64,000 bases of DNA from Paraburkholderia sp. BCC1886 (GTDB taxonomy: Bacteria > Pseudomonadota > Gammaproteobacteria > Burkholderiales > Burkholderiaceae): NCBI RefSeq assembly GCF_900996245.1, contig NZ_CAAJGK010000041.1, positions 496,001 through 560,000 on the forward strand. Direction: 5' to 3'. The translations under genes and the position numbers were made by a program. Below, piece by piece: positions 63,021 to 64,000 of this stretch. The notes below the pieces were generated by a model. The model was not told the DNA's origin, searched no databases, and worked only from the letters and a program-made list of their open reading frames with translations. Numbering within the stretch: the stretch's first letter is position 1; each line of letters opens with the position of its first letter.

Positions 63021-63062
63021 CAGGCACTTCTGTGCAGGCACTTCTGTGCAGGCACTTTGGTG
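63021..63062. repeat. Three 14-base tandem repeats
   Basis: CAGGCACTTCTGTG occurs twice in exact tandem, and a third copy differs at two positions. The array sits 10 bases upstream of the SorC-type operator of the MFS gene, in the space between it and the XRE-cupin gene. Confidence 0.85.
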
Positions 63063-63163
63063 CGGAGGCAAGACGTTCACGAGCAAAAAGAAAAGGCCAG
63101 CGGACGAAGGCGTGCGCTGAACCAAGCTGCCCCACGCTGACTTAGGCCGGTCGCCGCGTTGAA

Positions 63164-63904
63164 TCAAGGCCGTGCGACGATCGACAGATAACGCGCCGGC
63201 ATGCTCACGCCATAGCACGCGTGCGGCGTGCCCGCATCGAAGTAGACGCTGTCGCCTTTCTCCAGCGTGAGCGGCGCATAGTCCCGCATCATGAAGATCA
63301 ACGACCCCTCGGTGACGAAAATGAACTCCTGGCCATCGTGCGCCGAGAGGACATGCTTGCCCGTGTCCGCAATCGCTTCGATCAGCGTGGGTTCCATCGA
63401 CTTGGTCACCAGATCCGCGCCAAGCCATTCGAAAATGCCGGTCGACGTCGGATGCTTCACGCCGTGACCCGCGCGGCTCACCGCCCGGCACCCTTGCGCG
63501 AACGACTTTTCATTACCGCCGACCATATCCGGCCAGCGGATCTCCAACGCCTTCGCGAGTCTCGATAGCACCGAATAGGTCGGCGAAATCCGGCCGTTCT
63601 CGATGCGCGAGATGGTCGAAATCGACACCGACGACAAGGCCGAGAGCGCCGTGAGCGTCATGCCGCGCGCGTGCCGGTGATACGCAATGGTCTCGCCGGG
63701 ACTGGTTTCAGCGACGGCGTCCGCGTCGCTCGCCGACGCTACCGGGGTGACCGGCGGCACTGGCGTAGCAGGCTCGCCCGCCATGGCCGGCTTGCGCTTG
63801 CGCGCCCCCCCAGCACTGGCGCCGACTACCTCGGCCACGGGCGCACTCACGTGAGTCTGTTTCTTCCGATGCCGCGTTTTTTGCGGCGGATTCTCTGTTT
63901 GCAT
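63164..63904 (-). CDS. XRE family regulator with cupin sensor domain
   Basis: The 246-residue protein has a Lys/Pro/Ala-rich leader of about 65 residues, an XRE helix-turn-helix at about 70-125 (LTALSALSSVSISTISRIEN), and a C-terminal cupin domain (GQEFIFVTEGSLIF, then GDSVYFDAGTPHACYG) that binds a small ligand, as in SutR- and PuuR-type regulators. AGGAG precedes the ATG. It is upstream of the MFS gene in the same direction and may be a second regulator of it. The long leader is unusual. Confidence 0.85.
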   Translation of the reverse strand: MQTENPPQKTRHRKKQTHVSAPVAEVVGASAGGARKRKPAMAGEPATPVPPVTPVASASDADAVAETSPGETIAYHRHARGMTLTALSALSSVSISTISRIENGRISPTYSVLSRLAKALEIRWPDMVGGNEKSFAQGCRAVSRAGHGVKHPTSTGIFEWLGADLVTKSMEPTLIEAIADTGKHVLSAHDGQEFIFVTEGSLIFMMRDYAPLTLEKGDSVYFDAGTPHACYGVSMPARYLSIVARP

Positions 63905-64000
63905 GTGTCTCCTGACTCGTGGAATGCAAAGAGGACGAACTGTTCAGGTCGCCATGATGACATGGGCCGCCGGCCTCCGTGCGCGCTTTGCGTAATTTTG

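Larger units (their letters stand above)
62815..63163 (-). other. Leader and promoter region of the MFS gene
   Basis: The 349 bases hold a perfect 14-base palindrome (62868-62881), the MFS promoter with SorC-type operator (62961-63010) and three 14-base tandem repeats (63021-63062). No gene is supported. The inferred transcript has a leader of about 140 bases, long enough for a further control step. Confidence 0.6.

Overview
The window reads as a chromosomal segment of a high-GC betaproteobacterium of the Burkholderiaceae, most like Paraburkholderia or Burkholderia. The signs are two Burkholderia-type trimeric porins, two DUF4148 exported proteins, a LysR-tautomerase-DUF4865 cassette, 1-Cys (Prx6-type) peroxiredoxins and dense, often 4-bp-overlapping operons. 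No rRNA, tRNA, CRISPR array, complete insertion sequence or phage gene was seen. Almost all of the sequence is ordinary coding DNA; one decayed gene lies near 28.5 kb.

Left part (0-12.9 kb). The end of a penicillin/AHL-acylase-type amidohydrolase is followed by a lone ExbB/TolQ-like channel subunit and a soluble double-PAS chemoreceptor on the minus strand. Next come a tautomerase-DUF4865-LysR cassette, a two-partner secretion pair (a short FHA-type exoprotein with GLUG repeats plus its FhaC/ShlB transporter), a small secreted protein, an NhaR-like LysR regulator and a Tim44-domain protein.

Flavin monooxygenase and transport island (13.0-28.4 kb). Four luciferase-like FMN monooxygenases, a DapA-family aldolase/lyase, an HbpS/GlcG protein, a crotonase, a complete branched-chain-amino-acid-type ABC importer, a porin and two Prx6 peroxiredoxins lie together. 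One peroxiredoxin is translationally coupled to an ArsR regulator. The layout suggests uptake and oxidative cleavage of an unidentified, probably sulfur- or nitrogen-containing, organic compound.

Middle part (28.4-45.3 kb). A decayed nucleotidyltransferase precedes two tandem family-9 glycosyltransferases and a sulfotransferase-like protein. A TetR/CerR-type regulator is divergent from an EmrA-EmrB-NodT tripartite efflux operon, with an operator visible between the promoter hexamers. A second porin, a DUF4148 protein and an SDR oxidoreductase follow. A Fur-box-controlled FecI-FecR-TonB-dependent siderophore receptor set and a glutathione peroxidase complete the block.

Organosulfur and stress part (45.3-55.7 kb). 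It contains a MetQ-like binding protein, two SfnB-like flavoproteins, a DmoA-like monooxygenase, a glutathione S-transferase, KatG, an OmpA-family protein, a second DUF4148 protein and an MgtC-family membrane protein.

Glycerol-phosphate part (55.8-63.9 kb). GlpD is divergent from an operon coding for a SorC-family regulator, an endonuclease/exonuclease/phosphatase-fold enzyme, a HAD phosphatase and a calcineurin-like phosphodiesterase. An MFS transporter and an XRE-cupin regulator follow on the minus strand. Three promoters here (glpD, the SorC operon and the MFS gene) share the same 50-bp operator/promoter layout: TTGCAC, GATC core, TTGCAA as -35, CGTGCA, then TATAAA/C as -10, all at fixed spacing. 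This points to a three-transcript regulon for uptake and hydrolysis of a phosphodiester or polyol phosphate feeding GlpD, and is the most striking new signal in the window.
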